Of a stretch of 64,000 nucleotides of DNA, positions 49,021-61,816 are shown in pieces. Made by a program: the position numbers and the translations under genes. This DNA comes from Xanthostigma xanthostigma (Eukaryota; Arthropoda; Insecta; Raphidioptera; Raphidiidae). A model generated the notes under the pieces. It worked only from the letters and a program-made list of their open reading frames with translations. It did no database searches and had not been told where the DNA came from. The DNA lies in contig OY754465.1 of assembly GCA_963575645.1 (NCBI GenBank), positions 48,200,401 to 48,264,400 of the forward strand. Direction: 5' to 3'. Each line of letters opens with the position of its first letter. Position 1 is the first letter of the stretch.

Positions 49021-49776
49021 ACAAAAAAATCGTCGTAATGATACTTTCAATCTTTGTGCATTTCATAAGCAAAGTGGGTTTCGTCTGGTCGTACGTTCAG
49101 ACGGGCAATAAACTAGGGTCGTGACTTTTGTAAAAACAGTTTAAGAAGCGTCGTCTGTACGCAACGTGTAAAAGCATCGTCCGTACTTAACCGCTGTGTA
49201 CAAGATATACATTGTGCACCCTACACTCGTATTATTTTGTACGCAGGCAACAAGCAAATGTCAAGAAAATGTGTAATGCCTAATAACTACAGCTGCTATT
49301 TACATATAGTGTGCATTAGAATAAACCCTACGGTTGGTAACAGTGTTGCCAATTGTGGCGATTTATCACGAAAATGGTGCCTTTTTAGAAAGAAAATGTG
49401 ACTTTCCAAGTTTTATTCACAGATGGATAATAAAGAAGATTTAGTTTTAATTTTTCAATTTACAGTTTACGTTATAGCTCCTTATTGTTCCAAAACGTCA
49501 AAAGTTTTTAAATAATCTGAATCACGAAAATAAATCCAACCTATTAAAGACGTAATATAATGATTTTCTTCAAGTGGTTTTGGTTTCAAGGACTAAGTAC
49601 AGCAGCGCTGGGCTTATTTTAATTACATTTCGTCCAGGGGCGTATTTGAGGTGTGGTTATATGCGAAATTTTATACTTTTTTCAATTCAAACTGTTTTAT
49701 TAATTTTGTGTCGTATATGACATATTATACCAAAGACGTAATCGTATGTAAAGGGACCTAGCATTTTATATATTAA

Positions 49777-49923
49777 GGCCGCTGCACACGAGGCTAGAGA
49801 CGCTTTTGGAAACACTGCTTGGACTTCTGCTGGACGGTAGGCTGGGTACTAAGTTGAAAATGACGTCACTGCGGGCTCTCCTGATAGCTCACAAGATTGA
49901 CTTCAAAATTAGAACAGGGGCTA
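49777..49923 (+). mobile_element. PIF/Harbinger-like MITE, copy 3, right end missing
   Basis: Starts GGCCGCTGCACACGAGGC after TTAA and keeps the AATGACGTCACTGCGGGCTC block, then stops abruptly at 49923, where a small hairpin (49928-50015) begins. Confidence 0.7.
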
Positions 49924-50015
49924 TTTTTTAACTGTACATTTTCATATAGAATTGCCAAATTTGAACAATATTCAAATTCAATTTTGACAATTATATATGA
50001 AAATGTACAGTTAAA

Positions 50016-51201
50016 ATCATTCATAAAAGGCGAATTCAAATGTAATATACCATCTGAAAGTAGACATTTTAACGAAGAAAACCCAATACTAAGATTTTTT
50101 AAAATCTGAAATTTTTACATTACTTTTTTAGGTTGAAGTTAGGGGTAATTTTTCGGTTTTTTGTTAATATTGCATTGGCAAATTAATATTTTTATTCAAA
50201 AAAATTACAGCTTATTAAGGACATAGAAAGGTAAGTCTCCTGAAAATTTCATGAAAAAAAAATCATTTTTGCAGGAGAAAAAATTTAAAAACGAAAAATA
50301 CGGTTTTTTCGATATTTCTCTGAATCTTTAAGGTTATGTGAAAAAATTATATTTATAAAAGTTGTAGATCCTTTTAATACCTACAATATTTCCATGCAAT
50401 ATTTTTCGATTGGAGGTCAACTTTTGCCGGAAAAAACGAAAAACCGCGTTTGACCCCTAAAACGCGCCCCCCAGTTCCCTCCGGCCTTTTACGCATTGAA
50501 TTCTTGATTTCTGTATTTCTGACGGTATTTCTGTATTTTCTCATCATTCGTTTTCTGTTATTAATTTTGTCCTTGTCAAAAGCTAATTGCACTGGTCTAA
50601 TAGTAATTTGGCTGCTATAGATAGACAAATTTGCAAAGTTACCAAATGTCGGCTCAGAGAAAAAGGAAGGTAATAAGGTGTCGGGTCGAACTGACTCTGC
50701 TCATTTCAAATTTCATTTTATTTTATCTATATAATTGATAACATCAATTACATCTAACTTGAATGTGTCATTTCTATTATAATCTATGATTTATCAATTA
50801 CATCATTGAATGCTCATTTGCAATTTGGAAACATTTATATAGATTTGTTTTCACCGGTGTCGTTAAGAATGTGATTAGTTCGGGCTGCTAAAATTTGAAG
50901 AAAGCTATCTATATATCTTTTATTTATTTAGCTGAGCATTTAACTAAAATGTTTAGTGTGAAAAACGTCACTTTTCTGTGACAAAAACAATAGTTGATTG
51001 GGTTGCGTGGTGAATTACGTGTAATACAACATAATATAAATATAATGACATTTAAGTAAAAGTCTAAAGTGTTCCTAAATAAACATTTACTCTGTCATTA
51101 TTACAAATCTAACCTTGTTTCACTTTAAACTCACTGAAACAAAAACAACTGCAAGACGGATTAAATGAAAACAAACGTAACTCAATAAAACGAATATAAT
51201 A
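50016..51201. other. Upstream or intronic sequence, no gene seen
   Basis: The part at 50110-50470 has the look of an old repeat (AAAAACGAAAAATACGG, then CCCCTAAAACGCGCCCCC), but I see no second full copy here. Confidence 0.35.
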
Positions 51202-51696
51202 GGTCATATGCATAAAACTCCAAATTGGTTAAAATTTTTATTTCGAAATATATTTTAGTTCTTGATCATAACGTAATGGTTATTTTATTAATCTAATCAC
51301 TGAAAAAAATACAAATAATAAAAAAGAAATGTAGAAAAAAGCGCTATTTTCTAATTTTCAAAACGCATCGTGACGTCAGAGTATATATCAACAACAGTTT
51401 TCATGACGACCGTGTCGTCTCACAGTAAGATTATGTCAGTATTTAGAGAAAACAACAAATAAACTTCATTTAGAACATTGACAATTTGACATCAAGGTTG
51501 GCATGCATCGTATATCATAACGTCACATAAGCCCGCGAACATGGCCGATTGTTTAAACTGTCTATTTTTGAATGTGGATTTTAATATTTTTTTTCTTATG
51601 ATAATATTACATTTTTAAATGATTATCAATTTTTTTCCGTATTATGGTTGACTAAATAATCTATTAAAAATATAAAAAAAAATCATGCATATGACC
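51202..51696 (-). mobile_element. 495-bp TA-flanked MITE, copy 2 (inverted)
   Basis: Same ends and TA flanks as the copy at 35791-36285, aligning end to end in the opposite orientation with scattered substitutions and small indels. Non-coding. Confidence 0.82.
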
Positions 51697-52239
51697 TATT
51701 AGTAATGCATGTTGACCGCAAAAAAATGAAACAACATAATATTGAATTTATGTAAGTAGTCCTATCCTGGGGTAGCAAAATTTTATAGGATTTGCATTTT
51801 AATTCGAGGAAAAAATGGCTGTCGGGCAATTTACTTTTATTTTTCATACATTTACGCCAGTTTTTTCTTCAATAAAGATTAATAACTCCATTTTTTTATT
51901 AAATACCCTAATAAAATGCTCGAAAATGTAATAACAAGTGCAGTAAAGATATAACATAAATTGCGGTCACGCTTAGAAGAAAATTGTTTCACAAAACTTT
52001 CTTGGAAAAATAAATAGATTAATGAATCGTTTTTAAAAGTATACCGTTATAATAGAAAAAACAATCTTATAGAATGTTTGGTTTTTTTTATTTTGTATTT
52101 TATTCCCATATTGACAGTTTGTGATATTTAATGTTTTTGTTTTTTTACTACTATGCAGTCGGTTAACGGAACGATGTCCAAAAAATTTTTTTATTTAATT
52201 TCTTGTACATATTTACATAAGTAATAATTTTTATTTTAT

Positions 52240-52530
52240 CTTATCTTACAACCTTATAGCACATATTTCATTTGCACATGCGCCAATTTTCCCCGAAACA
52301 ACAGCTGGCTCTTCATATTTACATCCTCCCAAAATTTTATTTCAATCCGTTCATACGTTTGACCTGTATCGTGGTCACAGACAAACATATTTTTGGGAAA
52401 AGTCAGTTCTGACTTTTTCCAAAAATATGTTTCTTTGATTCGAGAGACCTTAAAATGAAAAAATGTTGTAACATTTTGAAAAGTGAACTTTAACCTAAAT
52501 TAGAACTATTACCCTCTTATGGAATTGGAA
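52240..52530 (-). repeat. Dispersed repeat, copy 3 (partial)
   Basis: Matches the copy at 11870-12120 from GCGCCAATTTTCCCC to CATTTTGAAAAGTGAACTTT; the outer half is missing. Confidence 0.62.
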
Positions 52531-53002
52531 TGTTAAATGTGGTGGAAATAGGGAAAATTAACATTTAACGATATTTAATGATCATTTAAATTTTGAAGAG
52601 TTACGCGTTTTTGTCTATCAATCCTCAATAAGTACTATGTAATTATACATTCATTTCCATACAGAATGTTGTCTACTTACAGTCGTGTTTACGTGGAGGA
52701 AAATTCAAATAATTACTGTAATTTCACAAGAAAATTATGATTATTATGTGGGGAATGTATGTAGGCATATACAACGAGGTTGGATGTAAACTTTAACATT
52801 GACTGACAAAATGAACTTATAACATGAAACGGGGTTTGTTTACCATTATTTGGATTTTACTTTGAGATTAAGTTTCAATTATGAGTTTTAATATCATAAT
52901 ATTGTTCTGCGTATATTTTTTCCAAGAATCAGGCGGTCTTAAGTTTTAACTTTGATTTCAAAGCCGCTTAATTTTCATTCGGTTGATGTATCTCTATACT
53001 AT

Positions 53003-53492
53003 TGTAACGAAACTGCCAAACTGTCGTTTGTTGATGGTAAAAATATTTATTTACAAAAATTGATATTAACAAAACAAACTAGAAGGTACTTCACTACAAT
53101 AATGTTTAAATGAAATAAAATAAATTACGGAAAAACAAATGAATTCTAAACAACAATAATACAACACTATTTACTATGTACAACAAGAGTTTATATCACA
53201 GGAACACACCAATTTTTTTTAGCACAATTTTTTATTATTATTCACACAGTTCTCTATTTATCTCCTAAACGGCCTCTATATTTATTTAGCGTCTATTTAT
53301 TTCCATGCAGCACTATTCACTGTTAACTGACTTAACTGATTGCTCCACTTGTTTGTTGCTGTTCAACTTATACAGGTTCGTCAGGCGCATGATGGAGCAT
53401 TCTCTTGTTCCAACAACAATGTGCATATTGTTCTCGACGCGGTCCCGACAACAATGTGCGTTTTGTTTTCACATCTAGTGGTGTCTTGTTAA
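53003..53492 (-). repeat. Solo-LTR-like sequence with 5-bp flanking repeat
   Basis: On the minus strand it ends GGCAGTTTCGTTACA, like the LTRs at 45.9 and 38.9 kb, and contains GTCGGGACCGCGTCGAGAAC. ACTAT lies on both sides (52998-53002 and 53493-53497), fitting a 5-bp duplication. The start does not read TG, so the outer border is uncertain. Confidence 0.45.
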
Positions 53493-53497
53493 ACTAT

Positions 53498-55140
53498 TAG
53501 GTATATAAAATTCTTCTTATGCATGTATATTGTATGTATGTTTCAACGGTTTAACTTAAAAATTATTTGACGAATTTTGATGAACTTTTCCGAAGTGTTT
53601 TTTTTATGATTCAAAAAATGCTATAATCACAATTTAAAGATAACAAATGAAATATATTTATAAGGGTTTTATATTACTTGAACCGTCACTAAGTTCTATA
53701 AACCCAGTAACGCATATTCCGATCGCCCGAAGTGTGACCTAAGTGATACTAGGAGGTATGGTAATAAGTGTAATGCGGAAGCGGTCGCGTGGACAAACAC
53801 GTGCGAATGAGCATCCTATGCTGACCTCTTCTATGAGAGCGACATTTTTTCTTTATCAAAATTTCCAAATTTAATTTTGTATTTATTTAATAATAAGTAA
53901 ATTAATTATTAAAATAACAACGCCTGTCAAATACGGCTAGTAATCAATAAGATTCGCTGCAGCATAACATGTTTATCTTTAATAGGCGATCTCCTAATTC
54001 GGGCGAAGCCGGATCAGGCCGCGAGTTTGTTTATAATTCAGTGTATTATTTTTGACAATTCATCAGTTTTGAAATTTGAACCTGTATCGTTTGTAATACA
54101 TGAACTATCAAAATAACATTTATTCAAATCTAGCACTGCATCTTGTTTTATGTCATCCAAATTATCAAGTTAAAGAAATGTTTCTGATTTATATTTAACT
54201 TTAAAAATTCTTATTTGCACGCCGTTTTCCAAAAGTGTCACATTATTCATTTCATAAAGTCATAACAAGCTGAAATATGTTTGTTTTTAATATGAATATA
54301 ATACAGAATAACGAGAGTTAAAACTTAAATTATAATAAACAAAAGTTATAAACTTGAAATAAGACTTTAAATAATATTATTAAGTTTTATTTCATAACTT
54401 TGTACTATGACGCGTTATTAGGAATTTGTCAGTTAATATAAATAACAATAAAACAATGTAGCTTGAAATAATGCGAAACAGACGAAAGCCGAGAATAAGA
54501 AGCCAAAAACAGAATTAAGAAAGAGCCAACGAGATCTTAACTACAGAGACACGTTTTGACACTTATTTAGAAGTATTAAAGTTCTCTGTTGCTTTAGACT
54601 ATATCTAATTGACAAAATAACCCAGCTAAAACACCTACAATGAACATGGCGAAAAACCACGCACACCAACCGACCTAACAACAACATTAATACACTTCAA
54701 GACTACCAACTGCTACATGCGATACTGACAGTCGTGGCAGTTTTATTTTTGCAAATTTAATAATATTTGCATAAAATTGCAAGAATAGAAATAGAACAGT
54801 ACTCTATAATTGGCATATTTGAATACAGTAAAAGATGTGCATATAGAGGACTGCTTCCCAATATAATTAAAGCATTTTGCATTTTATAAAATTACTAGAT
54901 TCTCATTTTTTTTCAAAGGTTTTATGACTAAATCTGAAACCGGAAACTTTTAATGCATAGTAAGTGGGGAAAGTCACGCTACACTTACTTTTGAAAATAG
55001 TTTACTGAGACTTTGAATTAACGAAATTATGTTCCGTGATATCTTAATTGATATTTTTGCGAAATAGTTCCTTAACAAATGTCGGTAAAAATATTTTCTT
55101 TCTAGCAATATTTAGACAGCATAAAAAACTCGCGTCGCGA
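53498..55140. other. Upstream or intronic sequence, no gene seen
   Basis: AT-rich, with a short non-LTR-like phrase near 53990 (CGGGCGAAGCCGGATCAGGC). Nothing else recognised. Confidence 0.4.
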
Positions 55141-55149
55141 TGCCAAACC

Positions 55150-55368
55150 ATAGAGATATTAGACTAGAGTACGAGAGTGAGCCGTGAAAGTGTCTGCAAT
55201 TCAAACAGAGAACAGTTCCTTATCTCTATGGTAACTAATGATACAAAACAATGCTGATTTGAGTAAACAAATATCTGGTTTTCTGCAGCGTTCTCTCTCT
55301 CAACTGAGGACACTTTCACTTATGGCAATCATACAAACTAGCGTACTCTAGTTACTTATATCTCTATG
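55150..55368. mobile_element. MITE with 9-bp target duplication
   Basis: 219 bp with inverted ends ATAGAGATATTAGACTAG and CTAGTTACTTATATCTCTAT. An exact 9-bp direct repeat TGCCAAACC flanks it (55141-55149 and 55369-55377). A 9-bp duplication points to the Mutator-like group rather than hAT, but the ends alone do not settle it. Non-coding. Confidence 0.72.
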
Positions 55369-55930
55369 TGCCAAACCCTGCCGAGAATAATATAGTGCAT
55401 TTGCTAATAGAATTGAATATTTATTTTCTACTTTGTACAATATGTAGATAGAAAATTGTAATACATTATACAGGCAGTGTGGCTTTATTAGGTGAGCTTT
55501 TTGGACAAGATAAAAAATGTAGGCCCTTAATAGGTATAGACTATAGACCCTTAAAATAATTTTTTTCTGAACTATTGTAAATTAAATATGTAGCCCCTTT
55601 AGTAAGTAAATTCGTATCCGTGAACTAATGTTTCCATAAAATGTGTAAATCCGGTCCCGTCGGGCCGATTTTATTTAAATTTTAGCAGCACATTTTTATC
55701 TTTATTAAAAGGTTAAATTTAATATTTGAAACGATTCTGAGATTTTTTACGATATTTTTGAGCCCAAAATATTTTTTCAATCCCCAAATACCACCCTCGT
55801 TTTTTTGCACAATTTCCACTTCGAAACAACTTTTCTCTGCGCATTTTGTTTAAAATTCAACTTGAAATGCGCTCTTTTTCTATCTAGCTCAATCATTCGT
55901 TTTTGTGTGAGTACAATCTAATGTTCTACA

Positions 55931-56346
55931 CAGTGGCGTAACTAGGAGTATGTGCGCCCCCCCGCAGATTTATGAAAGCGCCCTGTCATTTTGCACTCTT
56001 CGAAAGTCTTTGACTACGAAATGACTTTCGAAGAGATCAAAAATGGCTTCAGCGAGCTGGAAAATTAATATTGTTAGTTAACGTTCAAATTTAGGTAATG
56101 GATATCAATTTTTATTTCGGCACATATTATATTAAATTATTTTTCATTTATTATTGTAAATGTTAACTTATAACAATAACATTGTGCAAGTGATATTAAT
56201 ATTTTATTATTGCTTGATTTTCTCGAAACACACGGTAGTCTTTTTTTCGAAAATTTATCATTTTCATCAAGGGACTTGAGGGCGCCCCTGGCTGTGGCAC
56301 GCCCCCCCGTAACGCAGGGCCTGCGGGGGCGTTATTTACGCCACTG
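55931..56346. mobile_element. hAT-type MITE (CAGTGGCGTAAC ends)
   Basis: 416 bp with ends CAGTGGCGTAACTAGG and TTATTTACGCCACTG. The duplication is GTTCTACA at 55923-55930 versus GTTCTACG at 56347-56354 (seven of eight). It sits inside an older repeat related to 20790-20915. Confidence 0.83.
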
Positions 56347-56354
56347 GTTCTACG

Positions 56355-58089
56355 TGACAGGGAGTTCGATAACGACATTATACTCCTCCTGCATGTATAT
56401 AAGGTCACTTGTCAAATCAAAATTTTTGACAATCCTTGGTGCAATCAAAAACTAGTGTCGTAATGGGTTGACATTATGTTTAAAATGAGGGCCAGCAAGA
56501 CTTAACAGTCACACGAGTTATAATACCGTTGCGCACGAGGTAAATATGGGATTTATTGCACGCAATTCCTGTAAAATATCTGTAATTCATTTTCGAAATT
56601 TTTGAAAGTACTTTTGAACAAACGTCATCACTTCTAGTATTTAAAAGTAGTAGGTTATAAAAAAAAAGACAACTAACAAGGCAAGCATTGATTTATTGCG
56701 AAATTAGTAAAGAGCGACTAGTTTTGTTTTGCTTTACCAAACTAGTAGGTAAAGGGTCACTTTATATGTCTGAAAACAAAGAGCTAAAATAGCTATTTTA
56801 TTTATAGGGGGTAATGTAAAAAAAACATAACTATCCTTTTTTTGTAGTCTGGATACGCATTTTTTAAATACTGTAATTTCAAATTAAACATTATTTTATA
56901 GTTTATTTCGTATGAACCTGCAGGTATTTTGTGTATATAATTCGAAGAAAAAAATTTAAATAACAAAATATTCGTCTTTTGATATTGGAAAATAATTTTA
57001 TTTTATGTTGTATTAAAATTCCTATACCTACGTTAAAATATTCCACAAAATTAAATTCTTAATTTTATTCAAATTAATTTCATATAACGAGGGGATAGAG
57101 AAGTTGTAGCAGAAGTAAGGTTTATTGAAAAGTAACCTGCTTTATTAAACAGAATGTTCAATATATGCAATATATAATAACTATGTATAAAAGAACTTTA
57201 TTAAATTAAAAATGTTCAGTCGATACAAATATCTGGTCTATTCTTTGAAATTAAAAAGAAAAAAATAATATTATACCTATATATATTTCGTTTTCATTTC
57301 ACAACGAGTATTGACGTTTGGATTCTAGATAGGAGAATTCTATCTGCGACAATAACATTAATTATTTTCACGGCAATCAAATTCATTTTTTTACAATTTA
57401 TGCCATTTGAATGAAAAAGTTCATTTAACAAACTACAGTAAAACCTGAATCATCTCTGTACTGTCAACTTGGTCACGTCTCAGTTTGCCACTATCGTATG
57501 GAACTCGGTAAGCTAATGGCTATCTGTATAACTTGGCCATGTTTGAGTTAATACACAGGTAGCCAATATATACAGGTTTCACTCTATTATTAAAAAAGTA
57601 ATTCTTTTTTTTTAATTTATCAATAACCATATTTAAATCAAGTTGATTTAAAAATCGTGCATTGTAATATGTCAAGAAATTCTTCAATCTTATAGTGTTT
57701 TTTTTTTGAATTTTGTTTTAAATAAATTTCAACTTCCGTTTTGAATTTGATAATTCGTAATTTTTTAAAATTGTCTCGTATTTTGTAATGAATTTTAGCA
57801 CAGTTAGTAAGGGCACTATTATAGATTAATGATTGGAAGGTTTATTCTTGAACAACGTTCTTAAATGTTTAAGAACTGTAAAAAGTAATTGTATTTTACA
57901 AAATTTAATATAATTTATTAGATCACTACATTTATTTGTTAATTTGGGCCACACTGTTCTCTGCAGCTAGAATTGTTTATAATCCTTAAAAAAATGAGAT
58001 TTTCAGTATGAAATCAGTTTTGGTAGAATATTCCTAGAAAATTAATTCATATTTAATGTTATAATATGAATAATGAATCTACAATAGGT
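56355..58089. other. Upstream or intronic sequence, no gene seen
   Basis: Very AT-rich with long A and T runs. No frame or repeat that I recognise. Confidence 0.45.
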
Positions 58090-58579
58090 TTAAGGTAGTA
58101 CGAGCACCAAGGCAATTTTAAATAAAAGGCTTGATTTTTTTATATGAAGTTGGACTAAGTCTAAACCAATTCTGAAAATTTTAGGGGGGGTTGCCCGATT
58201 ATTTAAATAAATAAATGACTAAAAGTAGGCATATTTAACATTGGCTTTATGGTAAAACTGTAGATGGATGATATGTTTTCATTAATTTCTCCAAAAATAG
58301 TCGGTGGAAATTAAAAAACAACTATTAAATTAAAGTTAAAACCTTAATAAATTATTGAAAACAAAGAAAAATCCATTGTGCCCGACTAATTAAAAAGATA
58401 TTTAATTAGTCGGGCACAACGGGTCTTTTTTTGTTTTCAATAATTTATTAAGGGTTTAACTTTAATTTAAATAGTTTTTTTTTTAATTTCCACTGACTAG
58501 TTTTGGAGAAATCAATGAAAACATATCATCCATATACCATATTTTATTTAAATTTGCCTTAGTGCTCGTACTACCTTAA
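58090..58579. mobile_element. Foldback MITE with TTAA-bounded ends
   Basis: Ends TTAAGGTAGTACGAGCAC and GTGCTCGTACTACCTTAA, with arms of about 200 bp pairing around a central GCCCGACTAATTAAAAAG hairpin. TTAA at both borders would suit piggyBac, but TTAA is itself palindromic, so this is weak. Confidence 0.7.
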
Positions 58580-59157
58580 ACAAAGCTGACAAATAATAAT
58601 TTTAAAACAACCCCATATACATACGATGCTTATGGAATATGCAAATACACTAATTAAGAAATATATATAAATTTTCCTCGTTAGATTTTTAAAAGTTTAT
58701 TCGGAGGAAAAAAATCAAATAATTTATGTCGACACATTTTTTTAAATTGTGATGTAAGGTTTTCAATAAAATTCATCTTTATTTAAATTTCAATAATGCA
58801 AATTTCCATTCAATTTGGAAGAAAATAAAAAATTACAGTTTATGAAATTCATGAAATGGTGCGTAAGCTTCATCTACGAGTGTACAGTAGATTTTATTGG
58901 TATTGTACCTATTATAAAGAAAATATTTCAATCAGTGAAATTTTTATTGTATTTTTTATATTGTACAAATTACAAGCAAATTATAATTAACGGAATCTCC
59001 TATCCTAAATATATTTTTACCAACTTCAAGAAGCAGGTTACAAGTTTCACCTCTATAGTAAATGTGTGTCTTTTTATTGTTTCAATAATATTTATTTATT
59101 GCAATTTTTTAAATGCCTATTAAATTGTCATTTTTCATTATTATGACAAATTTCTAA

Positions 59158-59538
59158 AGGCCGCTGCACACGAAGCTGGTTTTATTACTGGAAACATTGC
59201 TGGGATTTATGCTGGAAATGACGTTACTGCGGATTTGCGTGCAGGATGGATTTCGTGCTTGTTTCTCTGCTTGCCTTGTGTAAGGACCAAACAGTATCTT
59301 GTCACGTGGGCGACATAGGCAAACGCTCACAAACAAACATTGCGTCATAGTGTGTGTTCTTTTCAGAGACAATAAACGTTCACATTTGTTAGCAACCGAA
59401 GCAAGCTTCAATTCACGCCTCGTGTGAGGTGAACAAATAAATGCCTTCATGAAATTCAGCGCTACAGCACGTTTGAAATCTAGCAGTCAAATATAGCAAG
59501 GAATCTAGCGGCAAAACCAGTCTCGTGTGCAGCGGTCT
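59158..59538 (+). mobile_element. PIF/Harbinger-like MITE, copy 4 (best preserved)
   Basis: 381 bp with ends AGGCCGCTGCACACGA and TCGTGTGCAGCGGTCT and exact TAA duplications (59155-59157 and 59539-59541). It lies about 100 bp from the CpG-rich patch. Confidence 0.82.
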
Positions 59539-59639
59539 TAATATAAAAATACGTTATTAGCTGATATTAACTCAATTTGGAAATGTTGCACTTTGATCTC
59601 TCATGTCTTTTACTCTGAAATTTTAAGTACTTGCTCACG

Positions 59640-60020
59640 GATGCTGGCGCGGCGGTTTTTAGCGAGTTACGTTTGCGCGTGTGTGTTGTATTATAAAGTA
59701 TAAACTCTTATGTATTGAAAGGCATCATGCCCGTCGTGCTATCGACTCGAGCGACAAGTTCCGACTGTTTGAACTTACCTGACGCCGCTAGTTTGACGTG
59801 AACACACACAAACAACTTTACACGTTCGATATTACCGCGGCGCTAGTCGCGAACTTGCCCGCTACTTTCACCGCACCTGCGTTTTGTTCATGAACACTTA
59901 TATATTATACCATAAATGTTTGATATTTCGCGATCGCGCTCGCAGGTTAACGTGAACAAGCACTTAAACTGAAGCAGTAGCTGGATATTCCCACAAATAT
60001 GAATCGTCTGTATTATATAC
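59640..60020 (-). promoter_or_regulatory. CpG-rich patch with a strong minus-strand splice donor; candidate 5' untranslated exon
   Basis: This is a CpG-dense stretch (GCGGCGG, CCGCGGCGC, GCGATCGCGC) inside very AT-rich DNA. On the minus strand it contains GCGTCAG|GTAAGT, exon edge 59779 and donor 59778-59773, a near-ideal donor. The only nearby upstream ATG opens a frame of a few codons, so this would be untranslated. It could be the promoter and first exon of the chaoptin-like gene, whose first found coding exon needs an upstream exon. The link is inference; another gene or chance remains possible. Confidence 0.3.
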
Positions 60021-61488
60021 GAATTTAGAGAACACCTACCGTTTTAACTGCCACATAAAATGTTTGTTATTTTGTCAATAATTACAGTCGCACGTCAATT
60101 ATAACGAGCAATAGTCGCGTTAACAATGTAACGCCGTATACGCGATAAAAAAGCATATTACATATAAAAATGTAATAAAACTTGTTTATGACATACATAC
60201 ATGTTTTAACATTTTAATCAGTAATTAATGTTGCTTTCGTAATGTCAAATTTAACAGTGAAAAGCTCACATACAATATTTTGATTTGAAGTAAAATTTGG
60301 GTGTGACAGAAAATAAACATAAAAATATATTATTCTCGTTGTGATTATTTTTTACGGTATATGTATTAAAAACAAGTTTAAATACCAAGATAGTGTTTGG
60401 AAAAATAGGTATACTTTAAAAGTTTTGATACGGCTTTTGTATGAATATACATGCAGTAACAATTATTATTATTTTATTCAACATATTGATTAACGTAAGT
60501 TTGTAACATGAATACTATTTAATTCAATACATTTATTAATTTCAGTTTTTTAACATGAACATTACTTCCTAGTTCATACGCTCCACTGCCATCTTGCCTC
60601 TGTTTCTCTACATGACCACCAGGGTACACCAGTGGCGGCGTGGCTTTTTAAGACGTGGTGTTACATACATACTTTATATAAAAAATACAAAAAAAAAACA
60701 AGAAGTCTTAATTTACATCGATCTTCAGAGAAGAGTTGATTTTATAGTTTTACTCCAAAGATGATAAAAGGAAGTAATAAAGTATATCCAGAACCCTGAA
60801 TCATAATTGCCTAGACGCTGGGGGTTGATTGAAGTGTGAGAGAGTGCGTATATGGGCTGAGTTAGAGTGTGCTGCTGTGCGATAAACGCTCTCTCTCACT
60901 TCAACCTACTCATAGCGTTTTTGTAGCATTCACTTATAATACACAGTTTTGTAACCACCTGTCAGACATTTCGACCCGACTAAATTATCTGCTTATTTTT
61001 TTTTTTATTTTATTAAATACTAAATTTGAAGGTATAAAAAATTCAAAACGCCTCATGGAATTGTTTTGCAAATAAAATTTCGCAAAGTTAAAAATTCATA
61101 GTTTGGCTAGGTCCCACTACCCTTCAGTCAGGTCTTCGATTTTGTGTTTAGACATTACAAAAGAAGTGCTACACAAATTTTGACGCTTCCTCAAATACCT
61201 ACCCAAAAATGTTTGATATCTCTTGGACTAATAGTTTCTGCGTACAAACGAGTTTCGCGTTGGACAAGTCTGTTTTCTAACAACGAGCATAGTCATTCAA
61301 TTGTTCGGCGCTCGTCGAGAACGCACTACTGACAGTACAAATATAGCCTATGATTGTCCCTGAAATTACAAATCACACCGCTACTGATTGCTTTACCCAC
61401 TCTTCTTCCTACGCAGGTTCTTCGCGTTGCTACTATATTCTCTAAACGGTACTACTTTATACGTAATATATATTGTGGTGTACCAAAT
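60021..61488. other. Sequence between the CpG-rich patch and the BEL element, no gene seen
   Basis: Contains a 33-bp inverted pair (GGTTGATTGAAGTGTGAGAG near 60823 and its diverged complement near 60905). Otherwise AT-rich and featureless. Confidence 0.4.
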
Positions 61489-61711
61489 TGTTGTAGAATT
61501 TTGTTATATTGAACACAAAGAAAGGATAATAAATACGGAGTAGTTTTTAGTCGTGTTGTAGTTGAACATAAACTAATATTTTATTTAAAATTATCTTAAA
61601 AGAAATGTACAGTTACATAAAAAATAAAAATAATTGCATAATTCAAAAAGTATAAAATAAAATAATTCACTTTATCAAAAAAGCAGGGCCGAACTAAACG
61701 AATACTGAACA
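61489..61711 (-). repeat. Probable 3' LTR of the BEL/Pao element
   Basis: About 100 bp past the pol stop, a purine-rich tract (minus-strand GAGACGGGCGGA) leads into TGTTCAGTATTCG, a common BEL LTR start. The block ends near CTACAACA, giving TG...CA ends and about 223 bp. The far border is an estimate, since the partner LTR is outside the window. Confidence 0.55.
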
Positions 61712-61816
61712 TTCCGCCCGTCTCGTTTGTCTTCAAAACGAAAATATTTTATGCCAGGTAGTGATGCCGCCCGCCTTGAACAGATGCAGGAAAAATATAT
61801 TCAAGTAGGGGGATCT

